The notes below the pieces were generated by a model. It was not told the origin of the DNA. It did no database searches and was given only the letters and a program-made list of their open reading frames with translations. Of a DNA stretch of 64,000 bases, positions 42,869-54,645 are shown one piece after another. The translations under genes were made by a program, and so were the position numbers. This DNA is from Ursus arctos. Lineage: Eukaryota > Chordata > Mammalia > Carnivora > Ursidae. How positions within the stretch are numbered: position 1 is the stretch's first letter; each line of letters opens with the position of its first letter. The stretch spans positions 9,655,423 through 9,719,422 of the forward strand of contig NW_026622852.1 of assembly GCF_023065955.2 (NCBI RefSeq), read 5' to 3'.

Positions 42869-44494
42869 TCTTGTCTACTTACTTAGTCCTTCCCTCTTGG
42901 AGCCAAAGTCGGTAAAGGTTCCTCTTTGCTACAGATTCTACCCAGAAACACTGATGCTGAATAATTTCCATCTTAATTCACATTGTACTCATAGAGGCAT
43001 TGGTTCTTAGCTACAATTAGGGATGATTTGATAATCACCTAATGCTTTGGTTCTTAAACATCTGTGGAGCCCTTTGAAGAGCAGACGAAAGTTACAACCC
43101 CTCTTGCCAGAAAACAATGCATAGACGGTGCATGTAAAATTTCAGAGTCAAAGGACACCCACTAGAGGAAATCCCGCGGGGAAGAGTGCTGATCCAGGCC
43201 AAGCTTTACATTTGAGAGAGAAGACAAATAAGGAACATAAAAGACAAATTACTAGTCCCAAAATCTTAATGCTTAGTAGCAGCAAAACTTACATTACGCT
43301 TTGGGTCTCCTGATTCCTGGTCTGGGGCCCTTTCTATCTTCTCAAGTTGTTGCTTATGTCGGAGGCTAAACTGTTATTAAAAATTGGGCAGAAAGTGGAA
43401 CTGTGATTTGGCTGCAACAAAGGCCACAGCCAACCCTATGAGGAACTTAGAAACCTGGGTGACCACTCAGAGTTGTCTGACTTGAGGCAGGGGTGGAGGG
43501 AGAGATGGGTAGCCTGGGCCCTTATCTTCCCACATGGACCAGTCAAGAGATATGAACTGTGTAGGAGACATGTGACCTCGGGCTAGGGAGACCTCTGCAG
43601 GGCCTCAGTTGAGAGTTACCAGCCATCAATACTCCCAGCAGGACAGTGGAATGAGCACCTTTGTCCTAAAGAGAGGGGATTCCTGGGCAGGGCACCATCA
43701 CTTCCACTACAGTGGGCTTAGAAACACCTATAACTAGCCTCCTATTCCTTTTCAAATAACCCTCAAAATGTTAAGGTAACATTTTCCTCTCTCCCTTTCC
43801 CTCTTCTCGAAGAGCTACAATCAGCCCATAGAGCATCAAGAGCAGAAAAAAAATGCAGCTACGATAACCGAAATATCTCCGAACCATGCTGGGGACTCCT
43901 CTAAACACTGTAATGACAATTGACCTTGACAAAATCAGGGAAATCCATTTCCAAAAATAGTCTCTGGAGGATCCCAAAAGTAATGGGATGAAATTCATTG
44001 AGCAATGCACTGTTTCGCTTTATAGCCTTTCCATTTGTCATACAAATTATAATGAATACTTATTTCTTGATTTACATTTCGGCCTCCACACAATTTGCAG
44101 CTCCTGCCATGTTTTCGTGCACCATCTGGAAGAACTAATGAGCCCAGGAGCACCAGAAATTATAACTTGCTTTGACTAAACCTAGAAGATTTTTGCTGGC
44201 AATAAAATGATTTTGCCTTTTTTTTTCCCCCCTTTCTGGATTTGCAAGGAGATTAAAACCTGAGTTTCACAGAGTGTAGGGCAGAAATATGCAAAGCTAA
44301 TTTTAATAGAATGAACCTGAAGGCATCTGGCATTCCTAATCAATTCAGAATAATTTAGTCATAATGGCAATAGTCTCATGACAGAAAGTCTCTTCTGACA
44401 TTGGAATTCTTAAAAATGATTACCTAGCTCACACGCAAATGTTGCGGTGGGTCTCAGCGGGCATGAGAGGGATCGCACAGGAATGCTGAACAGC
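42869..44494. other. Unassigned; AT-rich block 43980-44380
   Basis: No gene recognised. 43230-43290 has a weak MIR-like look. The 43980-44380 block is free of recognisable repeats, AT-rich and has the texture of a conserved noncoding element (AAATTATAATGAATACTTAT, then GAGCCCAGGAGCACC). Confidence 0.35.
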
Positions 44495-44728
44495 AAAGAG
44501 TCCAAGAACTTGGACTCTGGCCTCCCTTGGGCCTGGACCCAGCTCTGGCACGTACTATTGATAGGACTCTGGACAAGTTATTTAGGCTCTTTAGATATCA
44601 GGTGCCCTGTATACAACACGGGGATAATAATAGGAACTACATAATGGGGTTAATGTGAGAATGAATATGGTTGAATCATTAGGGCATCAACACTAAAGAA
44701 ATACTTACTCATTGTTAGCGGCTGCCAT
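44495..44728 (+). mobile_element. MIR SINE
   Basis: Sense MIR: AAGAACTTGGACTCTGGCCT, then ATAGGACTCTGGACAAGTTA, ACACGGGGATAATAATAGGA and ATGTGAGAATGAATATGGTT. Confidence 0.87.
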
Positions 44729-44762
44729 TTTGTCTTTAGAGAGTTTGCCCCCCCAAGAAAAA

Positions 44763-44792
44763 TTTATATATATATGTATATATATATATAAA
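44763..44792. repeat. (TA)n microsatellite
   Basis: TATATATATATG-type run, about 28 bases with one G interruption. Confidence 0.92.
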
Positions 44793-45131
44793 AAACATAA
44801 ATGAATTAAATAATCCATAATCAGTCCAAGTTCTCCGTCCCCATGACAGAGTGTGAAGGTCTTCTGGTTAGTCCTAGTCTCGCCATCTAAGTCCAGTGGA
44901 CTCCAAGAAATGTAAACAGATATACAGATGGGGTCAACTGCTTAGCAGACATTTCACATTCTAGTCTTCTTAAAAGCTAAATTTAGAAAAGGACATAAGT
45001 GACTGTCCTAATCATTTCTCTTGCCATAGCAAACATCTTCCCCAACGGCAAAGTGAAGGAAGGAGGCAAATACTAGGACTATCCATGAAATCCAAAAAGA
45101 TGGAGTTACAGTACTTAGAAGGCTCTTGTAA
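44793..45131. other. Unassigned sequence
   Basis: No gene recognised. It ends at the 5' duplication of the next SINE (AGAAGGCTCTTGTAA at 45117-45131). Confidence 0.4.
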
Positions 45132-45331
45132 GGGGCGCCTGGGTAGCACAGCGGTTAAGCGCCTGCCTTCGGCTCAGGGCGTGATCCCGGCGTTAAGGGA
45201 TCGAGCCCCACATCAGGCTCCTCCGTTATGAGCCTGCTTCTTCCTCTCCCACTCCCCCTGCTTGTGTTCCCTCTCTCGCTGGCTATCTCTGTTAAATAAA
45301 TAAATAAAATCTTAAAAAAAAAAAAAAAAAA
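45132..45331 (+). mobile_element. Can-SINE, young bear-type
   Basis: Plus strand: GGGGCGCCTGGGTAGCACAG, TCGCTGGCTATCTCTGTTAA and a long pure A tail. The perfect 15-base duplication AGAAGGCTCTTGTAA (second copy from 45332) and the long tail suggest one of the most recent insertions here. Confidence 0.97.
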
Positions 45332-45409
45332 AGAAGGCTCTTGTAAAAGTAATACACTCAACTTAGCATGTCAGCATGATTTTACAGCATGGGATTTTAT
45401 AGTATTTGT

Positions 45410-46070
45410 AAAATAGTATTTGTTATTTATGATTATAAAATAAAAAAAATCACAAATTGCAAAAAATACATTAAACTTTGAAGAAAGAGAACAGAAATCG
45501 TCCAAATCCTACAATTTACGGAGGTTAAACACCTAACCTATCGCTGGGTTTCTATAAGTTTTTTCCTACGCACAAATAGAGCCGTGTTTGTTTTTGTTTT
45601 CAGAACTGTGATCATACTGCCTATTTAGTATTTGATCCTTTTTTTCATTTATATTATATGTAAACACCAGTATCTTTGCACATTTCTTGAAAATGTGACT
45701 TTAGCAATATGTGGTATCCCCTTACACACGTTTCACCTATGAATCATTAGTTGTTTTTAATTTTTTACTCTAAAAAAAATAAAGCTGTAATAAACATCTT
45801 TACCTATTAATTTTTGTCCAGATCCGATTTTTTAACAGATGGATGACTAGAAATGGAATTACTGCAAAGAATGTATTTTTAAGCCCATTATTGTCCCTCA
45901 GTTGCTTTCCAAAAAGACGATACCGGCTTGAATTCCCATCGGCAATGCATTAGTACTCACCTTACCAAACCTCTACCCACACCAAATTACAAAACTTTTC
46001 AAATTAAAAGAGTATCTCATACAAATAATTGATATCTTGGCAATAAGAATATTTTAATTACCTAAATTAA
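45410..46070. mobile_element. Old L1M-like LINE relic
   Basis: GCACATTTCTTGAAAATGTG, then ACTAGAAATGGAATTACTGC, TTGCTTTCCAAAAAGACGAT and CGGCAATGCATTAGTACTCA follow the order of a very common old LINE segment in mammals. I assign it to L1M with modest confidence and leave the strand open. Confidence 0.4.
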
Positions 46071-46084
46071 ATTTCTAATTACTT

Positions 46085-46286
46085 GGGGCGCCTGGGTGGC
46101 TCAGCCGTTAGGCATCTGCTTCGGCTCAGGGCATGATCCCAGAGTCCTGGGATCAAGCCCCATGTCAGGCTCCTCTGTTGGGAGACTGCTTCTTCCTCTC
46201 CCACTCCCCTTGCCTGTGTTCCCTCTCTCACTGGCTGTCTCTCTCTGTCAAATAAATAAAATCTTTAAAATAAATAAATAAAATAA
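46085..46286 (+). mobile_element. Can-SINE, young bear-type
   Basis: Plus strand: GGGGCGCCTGGGTGGCTCAG and TCACTGGCTGTCTCTCTCTG. The tail has a duplicated AATAAATAAAAT-type end. TTCTAATTAC flanks both sides. The body has small changes (GGCATCTGCTTCGG). Confidence 0.95.
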
Positions 46287-46369
46287 AGTTCTAATTACCT
46301 ACACTAAAATGTGAAAGTGAATTCATGACTATTAAATCAACACTAATTATACTTCCTACTTTGATCAGT

Positions 46370-46497
46370 CTTGGGGTTGAATTACCCTTTGCCGCCCTCC
46401 CTAGTCTAGGAGTCTCTGGAGGGCAGCAAGGGGTCTTCCGCACCCCCCACACCCCTGAGCACCATGTCTGTATGCAGTTCCTGCTCAACAACTAATT
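46370..46497 (+). mobile_element. L2 LINE terminal fragment
   Basis: Sense L2 tail: CCCTAGTCTAGGAGTCTCTG, then GAGGGCAGCAAGGGGTCTTC, TGAGCACCATGTCTGTATGC and GTTCCTGCTCAACAACTAAT. Confidence 0.65.
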
Positions 46498-48181
46498 GGG
46501 GCATGCTGCTGACGGTGCTATCCAGCCTTTACGGCGATACCAGCCCATCCTGTGAAAGAGGCAGATACGGAAGACAAACCCCAGAGATGCCTACCCTCCC
46601 CATCACCACAGTGTTATCTGGATCAGGGGAAAAGTAAAACAAACCACAGGAAAGACGCTCTGCGGTGGTAACATGGTACATCTTATGCTAGAGCAATAGC
46701 TCTTCAAGGTTTTTTTGACCATGAGCCGTGATAAGAAAAACATTTACATCATGACTCGGTGCACACAAACACGTATAGAGATATATAACTAAACACTGTG
46801 CACTTCTCTTACTATCTATGATGTGCCCTGGTGTTGTCGATTTCCATTTTCAAAGAACGTTCGTCACAACGCACCACATTATCTCACCACATGAGGTTTG
46901 GAAAACAATTCGGTAAAGCAGAACCAGCCACCAGCTGCATGATAGCCTCAGAGGCCAGCAGCTTCCATATCTTTCAGGGGGTGGGAGACCTTCCTTGACC
47001 CTCCACTGTCCCCTCCACCCCGTGGGCACATCTGTGGAGGAGGTTTCCACCCTCTGTGGTCTCACTGCCATGTCCTAGTTTCCTGAGACCACGGATCCAG
47101 GCAACAGATCCAGCATCCTATTTCTGACTCTGAGATTCCTAACCCATCAACCCTTCCCACTGTCTGGGATGCAGACTTCGCAGCGGGAGTTAGAGCAACG
47201 GTCTTGGACCACAGAATACCAGCTAGTAGAACAAGAAACTAGATACCATAAAGTCGTCTCATCGACCCTAAAGCAGGTACTCTGCTATGTGAAAGAGATA
47301 GAAGCTTCTATTCCATTGAAGCCACTTTGCTGTGTCCTTGGCTACAACAGCCGAATGTGTATGGGAACTAATTCATTCTCTGGATCACATGAATAAATAC
47401 CAGAGTCTAATATTTGAACCCAAATCTGTATGAATCGAAAGCCCAGTTTCTTACTGACCATACAGTCTCGCCTGCAGAAACCAAAAGAAGAAAGTATATC
47501 AGAAGGAGGTCAAGCTGGCAGCGAGAGAGGGTTAAGTGCAAACTAATTTTCACTCTTCAGTGAGTAAAACAAGCCAGGCCACATCCCACTGAAAGCTCAG
47601 GCCCCCTGATCTTGAATGAAAAACCAATAAACAGCTAGAAGGACGGAGAGGCATTCCACAAACCCCAACCACGCAAGCGCAATGCTGACAGTTGCAGATA
47701 AGAGCCAGAGTCAGGTTTGCTGTGGGAAGCAACACGGTGAATGACCCACAGAGATAACACGGTGTCAGCGACACTTCCCAGTTGAAGTCCCAAGAGGCAG
47801 CGCCAAGGTACTGTGGCTGTGGTCACCTCCCACCCCACTCACCAAAGGCATTGCTACCACCCAGTTTCCAGGGGCATCCCGGAACCCAACACTGGAGAGT
47901 GGTCAGTCCAAAATCCATACTTTGAAAGAACCAAGTCCTGCTTGTTCCAAGGACCTGAGCAAGGAAACACTCCTCCTCAGGACGAAAGCCCCCACGGTCC
48001 ATCACAAAGGTGATTTGGAGGCATTCGTTGGATTTAGCTGAAACAAACAAACACTGAATAACCTGTTCTTAGACCAGAAAGATTTTCAAATCCGGCAAGT
48101 AGGCACTCTTCCCATGTTTTACACTGATGCCCTGCCTGCACGCACCCCCACCCCTTCCCTACCACCCTGAGACTCTGTCAG
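46498..48181. other. Unassigned sequence
   Basis: No gene recognised. 47260-47350 resembles the end of an old LTR-like repeat (GATAGAAGCTTCTATTCCAT, GAAGCCACTTTGCTGTGTCC), family unknown. A pyrimidine-rich stretch (48130-48165) sits just before the coding-like segment that follows. Confidence 0.4.
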
Positions 48182-48448
48182 GGAGCGCTTTCATATAAAC
48201 CAGGGGATCTTGAAGAAATTTTAGAAATTTCTGTTGTGTCTGTGGAACCTGAAGGAATCACGGAAATTGTTTCTGACCCAAATGTCGGAACAGAGGACCA
48301 CATGTCACAGCCAAGCAACAAGGCTTCCAAACCAAACCGGCCCAGCCGTTTGTCCCCGCGGAAGAATGTGGGCCGTGAATGGTTTCCAGCCAGCCCGCGG
48401 GCAGAAACAGAAACCCAACACCCCAGAGAAAGTCCCAATCCCCTGTAA
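48182..48448 (+). CDS. Weak candidate exon, unrecognised
   Basis: A plus-strand frame is open from 48128 to the TAA at 48446-48448. A C/T-rich stretch (48130-48165) and the AG at 48180-48181 offer a plausible splice acceptor, after which the frame reads GALSYKPGDLEEILEISV and onward to RESPNPL and stop. The first half is acidic and the second half is basic and Ser/Pro-rich, as in disordered protein tails. An alternative end at a GTAAAC donor-like site overlaps the stop. Against it: no family is recognised, overlapping frames of similar length exist in another plus frame and on the minus strand, and no partner exon is evident. Treat it as a low-probability exon. Confidence 0.17.
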   Translation, partial: GALSYKPGDLEEILEISVVSVEPEGITEIVSDPNVGTEDHMSQPSNKASKPNRPSRLSPRKNVGREWFPASPRAETETQHPRESPNPL

Positions 48449-49324
48449 ACAGAGAAGGGAAGAACTGTTCATTACAGCCACTGAAATCTTTTAATATCAG
48501 GCTCCAAGTATGTCAAGCACACCAAACAAATTTAGCTTCACCACCTGTTCCGGAAAAGAAACACCCATGCCAAAATCCCCCTAAAAGCGCATAGATATTC
48601 TCAGTGTGGATTAGCTGGGAGTCTTTTCAAATATGTTCTATATTAGAGTTTGTAAACTGGGCACTGGATGTACACCACATGGCCGCCGTGTAAGACAGGC
48701 GAAGTTTTTGTTCTGGGACTTAAAAAAAAAAAAATCACACTCCTATGCTTTACAATTTTTAGATGAAATTTGACAAAATGGTAAGAAGTCCTAAAAAAAT
48801 ATAAAAGAAAAAATACCTACTTTGGGTGTGACTCTGAGTTGGCGTCCTGGGGAACAACGGAGGGAGCCTAGAGTCTTACTGCGGGGAAAAGACATATACT
48901 TGACAAATTCAATCATTCGAGAGACATGCCAAGAGAGAGGGTGGTTCATTGCCAACAGAGCGGGCTAGACGGTAATGGATAAAACACAGATGCGTGTGTG
49001 TGTTGGCGCCAAGAGGTATAAAATGCCATGCTATAGGCAGGTAACAGAAAAAGTCATGCCTTGGCGAAGCCATATAAAAGGATTCAAAAGACAAAAGTGA
49101 GAGAAAATACCTGAACATAGTTCCACTCAACATTGACTTGCAAAGCACCTTCCAATCTCTGGATTCCGAGCAATGAAATGAGGTCATGTCTGTAAAGGGT
49201 TTAAGAAAATGCCAGGAACCTACTGAATTTTCAACACACGCTTGTGACTGTGGTCGCCCTTGAGATGAAACTGTGCTCCTGGGTAGGTCGTATCTCACCC
49301 AGGAAATTGTTGGGGTCCTAACCT
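48449..49324. other. Unassigned sequence
   Basis: No gene recognised. There is an A12 run at 48722-48733. A 129-codon minus-strand frame (48909-49298) lacks any motif that I know. Confidence 0.4.
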
Positions 49325-49550
49325 TCCTTTAAGACGAAACTCAAATCTCCTCTTGAAAACCTAGATTCCCTGCCCCAGGCAGTGTTAGGAGCTATTCTGC
49401 CAGCACTCTCCACGCACAGTTTTACATACATAGATCCCCTCCCGTGAACTCAAGACTAATTTAAAAGGGAGGCATGTAGACTGGTCATCTATGCACCCGT
49501 GCATCCAACACGTAACTCAAACACGCTCACCGAGTGAATGAGCCCTAAGT
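49325..49550 (+). mobile_element. L2 LINE 3' part
   Basis: Sense L2: AAGACGAAACTCAAATCTCC, then CTAGATTCCCTGCCCCAGGC, CCACGCACAGTTTTACATAC and a decayed GTGAATGAGCCC end. Confidence 0.55.
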
Positions 49551-50816
49551 ACTAGAAGGAAAGAAGTCGGGAAGGCAGGCCAGTGGGAATGTGCCCTGAA
49601 TGTGCCCCAACCTCCCCAGCCTATGGCTACGCATGAGATCTCCCCAACATTAATACCTCAGTACGGAGAGCAGCAAGCCTAGCCACACCGCTCGGGCACG
49701 AATCCAATCCTTTGCAAAGTTCCTCGGAATTGTGTCACGTGCTCTCGAGGCAGTGCTGACCACCATCTCTCTTCCTCCTTGCTAAATCTAAGCCCACTGC
49801 TTCCCTTGCTAATCCCCCCCATCCCCACGACACCTTTGCCTCGCAACCCTGCGGCAGCACTGGGAGCAGCCCCCCAGCCGAGGCCCGGGTCCATGCAGAT
49901 TTGCCCAGCACAGACTCTCCATTCTGGCTGAGCAAAAACAGCCTGAGTCTCTCGAGAAGGGAGAGGGGAGAAGCAGGCTCCCTTTGCAGCACCTGAGACT
50001 CCAGGAAGCAGATGGGGCTGTGGATGGGGGTGCGCTAAGGGGTCAGAGAGCTAAGACAGGTTTCTCAGAGAACACACATGGCAGCCACTTCTCCCCTTTC
50101 TCCCTGGGGTGCCCGGGGGACCTCAGAGAGGCGGAGCTGGGATGCGATGGGTACAAGCGCCAGTCTCAGAGTCCTCGCTGGAGTCTGCATTGGGATGACA
50201 GTCCCCTTCCTCCTCCACCCAACACTCTCTCAAGGGGCGCTCCCTCCAGGACTTCTAGCCACGAGGCACCAGAGACACAGGGTGCACGGCCTTCCAGCGG
50301 TCTGCTCAACAGCCTCTGTAAATAGGGAGACCTAGCATGGACAAAAAAGAATTTGTTCCAAAATTTTTCAAATCCTGCAAAGCTAACATGAATAAATATC
50401 CAACTAAAATGTTTACCAAATGTCACATTACATCAGCTCAAATAATGTCTCCACATTAAGGAAGTTTATCCTAGAACGTGGGTGCTTTCGTGGGTTAGAA
50501 TGATACGGGATGAGGTCTTCAAAAGTACGCGCTCTGAGAGCCTGAGGGTCAAAACCGGCCATTCCTCCCTGCAACCTGGTTCCTCAGACCATCTCCAGCC
50601 TCCTCAGTCTGCCAGACTGGTCCGAAAACACTGAGATGCAATTATAGGTACACTTCAGTGCTTTGACAAAAGAGAACTTTTGTTAGAAAATGTTTGAACA
50701 TACACCAAAGAACGCAGCAAGCAGGAGAACCTTCCTCATGGACAGAATAATTGGCAGCGATCTTTGCGGACACTAGCACCTCCATGGAGATGTCATCAAT
50801 GCTCAAATAAGCTTCA
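49551..50816. other. Unassigned, relatively GC-rich 49800-50300
   Basis: No gene recognised. The GC-rich part has some CpGs but also long CpG-poor runs, so I do not call an island or promoter. Frames of up to 113 codons occur on both strands. Confidence 0.4.
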
Positions 50817-50826
50817 CAAGCCTGCT

Positions 50827-51040
50827 TTTTTTTTTTATTATTATTATTATTAAAGATTTGTATTTATTTATTTGACAGAGATAGAGACAGCCAGCGAGAG
50901 AGGGAACACAAGCAGGGGGAGTGGGAGAGGAAGAAGCAGGCTCCCAGCAGAGGAGCCCGATGCGGGGCTCGATCCCAGCATGCCGGGATCACGCCCTGAG
51001 CCGAAGGCAGATGCTTAATGACTGGGCCACCCAGGCCCCC
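50827..51040 (-). mobile_element. Can-SINE, young bear-type
   Basis: Minus strand. The tail complement contains an ATT repeat (TTATTATTATTATTATTAAA), then GACAGCCAGCGAGAGAGGGA and GCCACCCAGGCCCCC. CAAGCCTGCT is repeated at 50817-50826 and 51041-51050. Confidence 0.96.
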
Positions 51041-51067
51041 CAAGCCTGCTCCTCCTGAAGAAAAAAA

Positions 51068-51256
51068 ATAAAATTTTTAGAAAACTTACTTTCATTTGAG
51101 ACAGAGCACATGCAAGCAAGGGGTCAGGAGGGAGAAGCAGGCTCCCCCCTGAGCAGGGAGCCCCACATCCGACATCCAGGGCTCGATCCCAGGACCCTGA
51201 AATCATGACCTGAGCTGAAGGCAGCCACTTAACCAACTGAGCCACCCAGGCGCCCG
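51068..51256 (-). mobile_element. Can-SINE, arctoid type
   Basis: Minus strand: CATTTGAGACAGAGCACATG, GGGAGAAGCAGGCTCCCCCC, head GAGCCACCCAGGCGCCC. It lies within 30 bases of the younger SINE before it, in the same orientation. The duplication is unclear. Confidence 0.92.
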
Positions 51257-52040
51257 AGAAAATACGTTTTTAAATGGGTTTTATTTCAAGGTAGACTGGC
51301 AAGTTAACAGACACAGACAGGCATACATGGTAGGGCATCAACAGGAATTGTTAATTTCACCCACATTCTGCAAAACAAATTATCTGAATTTCTTACAAAA
51401 ATGTTGGCCCTTCACATCGTTCTCATTGAGAAAGAAAAACATTTGTTCTCCCTCTTTCTGCGGAGAAAGACCCGTAAGCACTGTGGGATCACACGCAGAA
51501 CTGTGCAACACTGTGAGATGTATTCACAGTCATTTTCGTCATTCTTTGTTCTTCGTGTACGGTCCAAAGTGGCGGCTTCTCCCTCCATGCGAGACAAAGT
51601 TGTCTCTTTGCCCTAGAATCCAGTCAATGCCCACGGCACCTGGCTGACCTCAATCGTTAGCGTTCCCCCAAGAAATACTCCTCTCATCTTCTAGCCCTCC
51701 TTCGTCCATTCCCCCAGGACCAGCTTTGTCCAAACCCCGTCCTCTCCTGATCCGCCCACCACCTCTGGCTGGAGCACAGCTGAAGCCCCACGTCCCTCCC
51801 ACAGGCTTTCGGTTTGGCTAAACTGTAACAACCTTCCCTTCGCCGAAGTCCCAAAACAGAGCGCTTTACTCCCACAATTTCACCCTCAAGTGGATGCTCT
51901 TGCATATTATCTAAAAATTATTTCTGCTTATGTCTTACTCTACTAATAAGATTCTCAAATTCCCTCAAGGAAGGAGCTGTGACTCACACATCTTTTCTAG
52001 CCAGCACGGCGCGGAGCACCTGACAAACGTGCCTTGCCTG
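51257..52040. other. Unassigned, L2-like end 51900-52035
   Basis: No gene recognised. CTACTAATAAGATTCTCAAA and GGAAGGAGCTGTGACTCACA near 51940-51990 suggest a decayed sense L2 tail. Confidence 0.4.
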
Positions 52041-52845
52041 CTGCTCTAAGTGGCTTTGGAATTTCAGATCTCACGTGGGAAACTGGCACCTCAGCCACTT
52101 GCATGCTCACCCAGTGGGACTTCATAACGACACAAATACACATGCAGAGACTTACACGTGTGCTATGGTGACAAAGTAGAGCGGCATCTTTCATTACAGT
52201 CAATTTGACATGTTTCCATTTCTTAAAAATTACCATTGCCATTTTGACCGATTCATTTATTAGAACCACACAGGACTACCCCAACATGGGCGGGTGTACA
52301 AGATGCCTGCGTTAGTGTTCTCCAAGGAGCACACGCTGAGTTTTCCTTTTTGTTCTCCGTGTCCCTATTGACTAATGTACTCCTGGTATTCTGTTCAATG
52401 AATTCCAAAAGGAAAGAAGAGAAAGAAAAGGCATTTTGTAATTTATCATCACATTTGATGTAACAAGCAAGGTAGGGAAAAAATGTATCGTTTTAGCAGT
52501 TTAACCACACCCTCCTAGGAATGGAAGAGTGTCGGAGAAACACTTCGATGAGCCCTTGGAGTGAATCACTGAAACAGCAATGATCTGGCTGTCCAAAGAG
52601 CTTGAATTTGCTCTGAGGGCAACAAGGAAAGGAATTTCTTTGTTGTTTTAGAATGAGTGGGGGAGGCGGAGGGAAAAAGAAGGAGAAAGAGAGCGGAGCA
52701 AGGATAAAGCCCTTCCCCCTTTTCCCTTTGGAAAGGGACAAAACAGGACCCCAAAAGGAGGGGCCCAAAAGGATTTTGGAGAATTTGTTATGGACTTCTG
52801 TTTGTTTACTCTACTAGGTGAGATATGACCCCTACTCTGTATGTT
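52041..52845. other. Unassigned sequence
   Basis: No gene recognised. There is a purine-rich patch at 52655-52710 (GGGAAAAAGAAGGAGAAAGA). Three minus-strand frames across it come from this biased composition. Confidence 0.4.
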
Positions 52846-52995
52846 ACCCAAATCTGCCCCTACACCATTCCGCAGAACTCAATCTTAAGAAAACTCAATC
52901 TCTATACAATTCAAACTTTTCTCCACTCAACCTCCACCCAAATTCTTCTCAACTCAATCTCTACTCAGTTAAAACCCCTCTCAATTCAAAACTGA
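52846..52995. repeat. G-poor degenerate CTCAAT-rich tract
   Basis: About 150 bases with very few G residues, containing recurring words ACTCAATCT, CTCAACCTCC, ACTCAATCTCTACTC and CTCAATTCAAA at irregular 15-25 base spacing. It looks like a decayed tandem array of a CTCAATCTCTA-type unit. Confidence 0.6.
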
Positions 52996-53758
52996 CAGAT
53001 GCTTTGAGTGAGGGTGGCTTTTTTGGAATTTGAAGAGGTCTGAATTCACACGTAGGCTGTAGCAGGGTAGCCTGGAGAAAAATACACAATTGTCAGAGAA
53101 GACCATCCAAATGCAAGTTCCTTGTGAATTTTCAGAAATCTTGCTGGGGATAGATTTCTACAAGCCATGGTTTCGAGGCACTAGAGTTAACTTATTAGAT
53201 ATCAAAGGAAGGTCTCCAATTGATGTGAGAGTTGCACATTGTTTAAAACTTTGAATACCCATGTGCAGACTCCACGAAAGTAGGAAAAATCCTTTAGAGC
53301 TGCTCAAGTCCAAGGCAATGCTTAATGTTGTTTATACTTTTGGAAAAATCATATGTAGCTATGAAGTTACTCTTTATACCAGAAGAAATAGAAATCTCCG
53401 TGCAACCTCTTGACCACCATGCAACACCATTGGTGCGACATAAGAACAACAACTCAGATCCCAGAGGCAGAGCCCGAAGGTGCCCAGCCCAGAACGCACA
53501 GGATGGAGAGCAAGACGATGACCAGAGCAAGCAGAAACGTAAGCCATTGCCAGGTAGTCAGCGACAGGCCTTTCACAAAACATCCTTTAATGGATAACAA
53601 ACCTTAGGGGTTGCATTCCTGAATTCTTTATCATTTATTTATTTATGACCTGTAGGGTACATACATCTGACATAACAGGGTGGAAGGAAGACAGCAATTA
53701 TCTACCACCTTTTGAAGTGCCACTAAAATAAATTACAGGCATTAAAAATGTACACATG
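52996..53758. other. Unassigned, with a weak open frame
   Basis: No gene recognised. The plus frame 53325-53597 contains a segment from after TATGTAG (53358) to a GTAAGC donor-like word (53539) that could be read as an exon, but the acceptor side lacks a good pyrimidine tract and I do not support it. Confidence 0.35.
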
Positions 53759-53950
53759 AGGGCGCCTGGGTGGCCCAGTCGTTAAGCGTCTGCCTTCGGC
53801 TCAGGGCGTGATCCCGGCGTTCTGGGATCAAGCCCCACATCAGGCTCCTCTGCTAGGAGCCTGCTTCTTCCTCTCCCACTCCCCCTGCTTGTGTTCCTTC
53901 TCTCGCTGGCTGTCTCTCTCTGTCAAATAAATAAATAAAATCTTTAAAAA
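53759..53950 (+). mobile_element. Can-SINE, young bear-type
   Basis: Plus strand: AGGGCGCCTGGGTGGCCCAG and TCGCTGGCTGTCTCTCTCTG. The flanks AAAAATGTACACATG and AAAAATGTACAAATG differ by one base. Confidence 0.97.
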
Positions 53951-53965
53951 AAAAATGTACAAATG

Positions 53966-54645
53966 CACCAAGACAAAGAAAAAATGGGGAGGAGACAACT
54001 GCCAATGAGTGAGGTCAACAAATGTTCAATGACGGAAAGCAGACAGGGGAGTAAGAGCAACTCTAGCAAAGGGGAGAAATCCAGTATCTAAGAGAAAAAT
54101 TATTTTAAAGAACAGCCAAATCACCCACAGTATTGCAGAAAGGCTCAGAAGTGGACACACCAGGAACCAGGAAGTGGAACGAGACCAAGGGAGGAAGGAA
54201 AATCTGTACACAAAGTAAGGAGTGATCAAAACTAAGGGCCCCTCCCCTTCTCTCAGTTCCCTGCAGCCAGGCCCTGGCCTTCTCCCCTTTGCTTAAGAGA
54301 CTGGAAATTAAGTCTCTGAAAAATATAGCCCAGAGCGACTCAAAAGTACCAGGTAGTGAGGGGTTGGGCTGAAGCTTGGAGCTTTGGGGATTAAGGAAGG
54401 CCTTCACGGTAAACATTAGGTCTACTTACCCTGCTGCTGGGAGCCATGTATACTATAGGACAGAGAGTAACACATACTGATGTAAAGAAATTGAACAGCA
54501 CGAGAGGGGAGAAAACTCAACAGACATCAATACAGGGACGCTGTCAATGAAAATGTTAGATCACAGCCCTAAGCCCATGTACTCTCCTCCCAGCTTCCAA
54601 TGTGCTTTTAAGTGATTATTGTTTTAATGAGAAGATGGACAAGGA
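53966..54645. other. Unassigned sequence
   Basis: No gene recognised. A 103-codon minus frame (54105-54416) has no motif that I know. Confidence 0.4.

Noticed and set aside
48178..48438. 86-codon frame antisense to the candidate exon
   Set aside because: It lacks splice or start context. It is likely the shadow of a stop-poor patch and is a reason for caution about the plus-strand call too.
49800..50300. Possible CpG island or promoter
   Set aside because: G+C is raised, but CpGs are scattered and interrupted by CpG-poor runs, and no transcription-start context is seen.
53325..53597. 90-codon plus frame with a GTAAGC donor-like word
   Set aside because: The upstream side has no convincing pyrimidine tract and acceptor, and the product matches nothing that I know.
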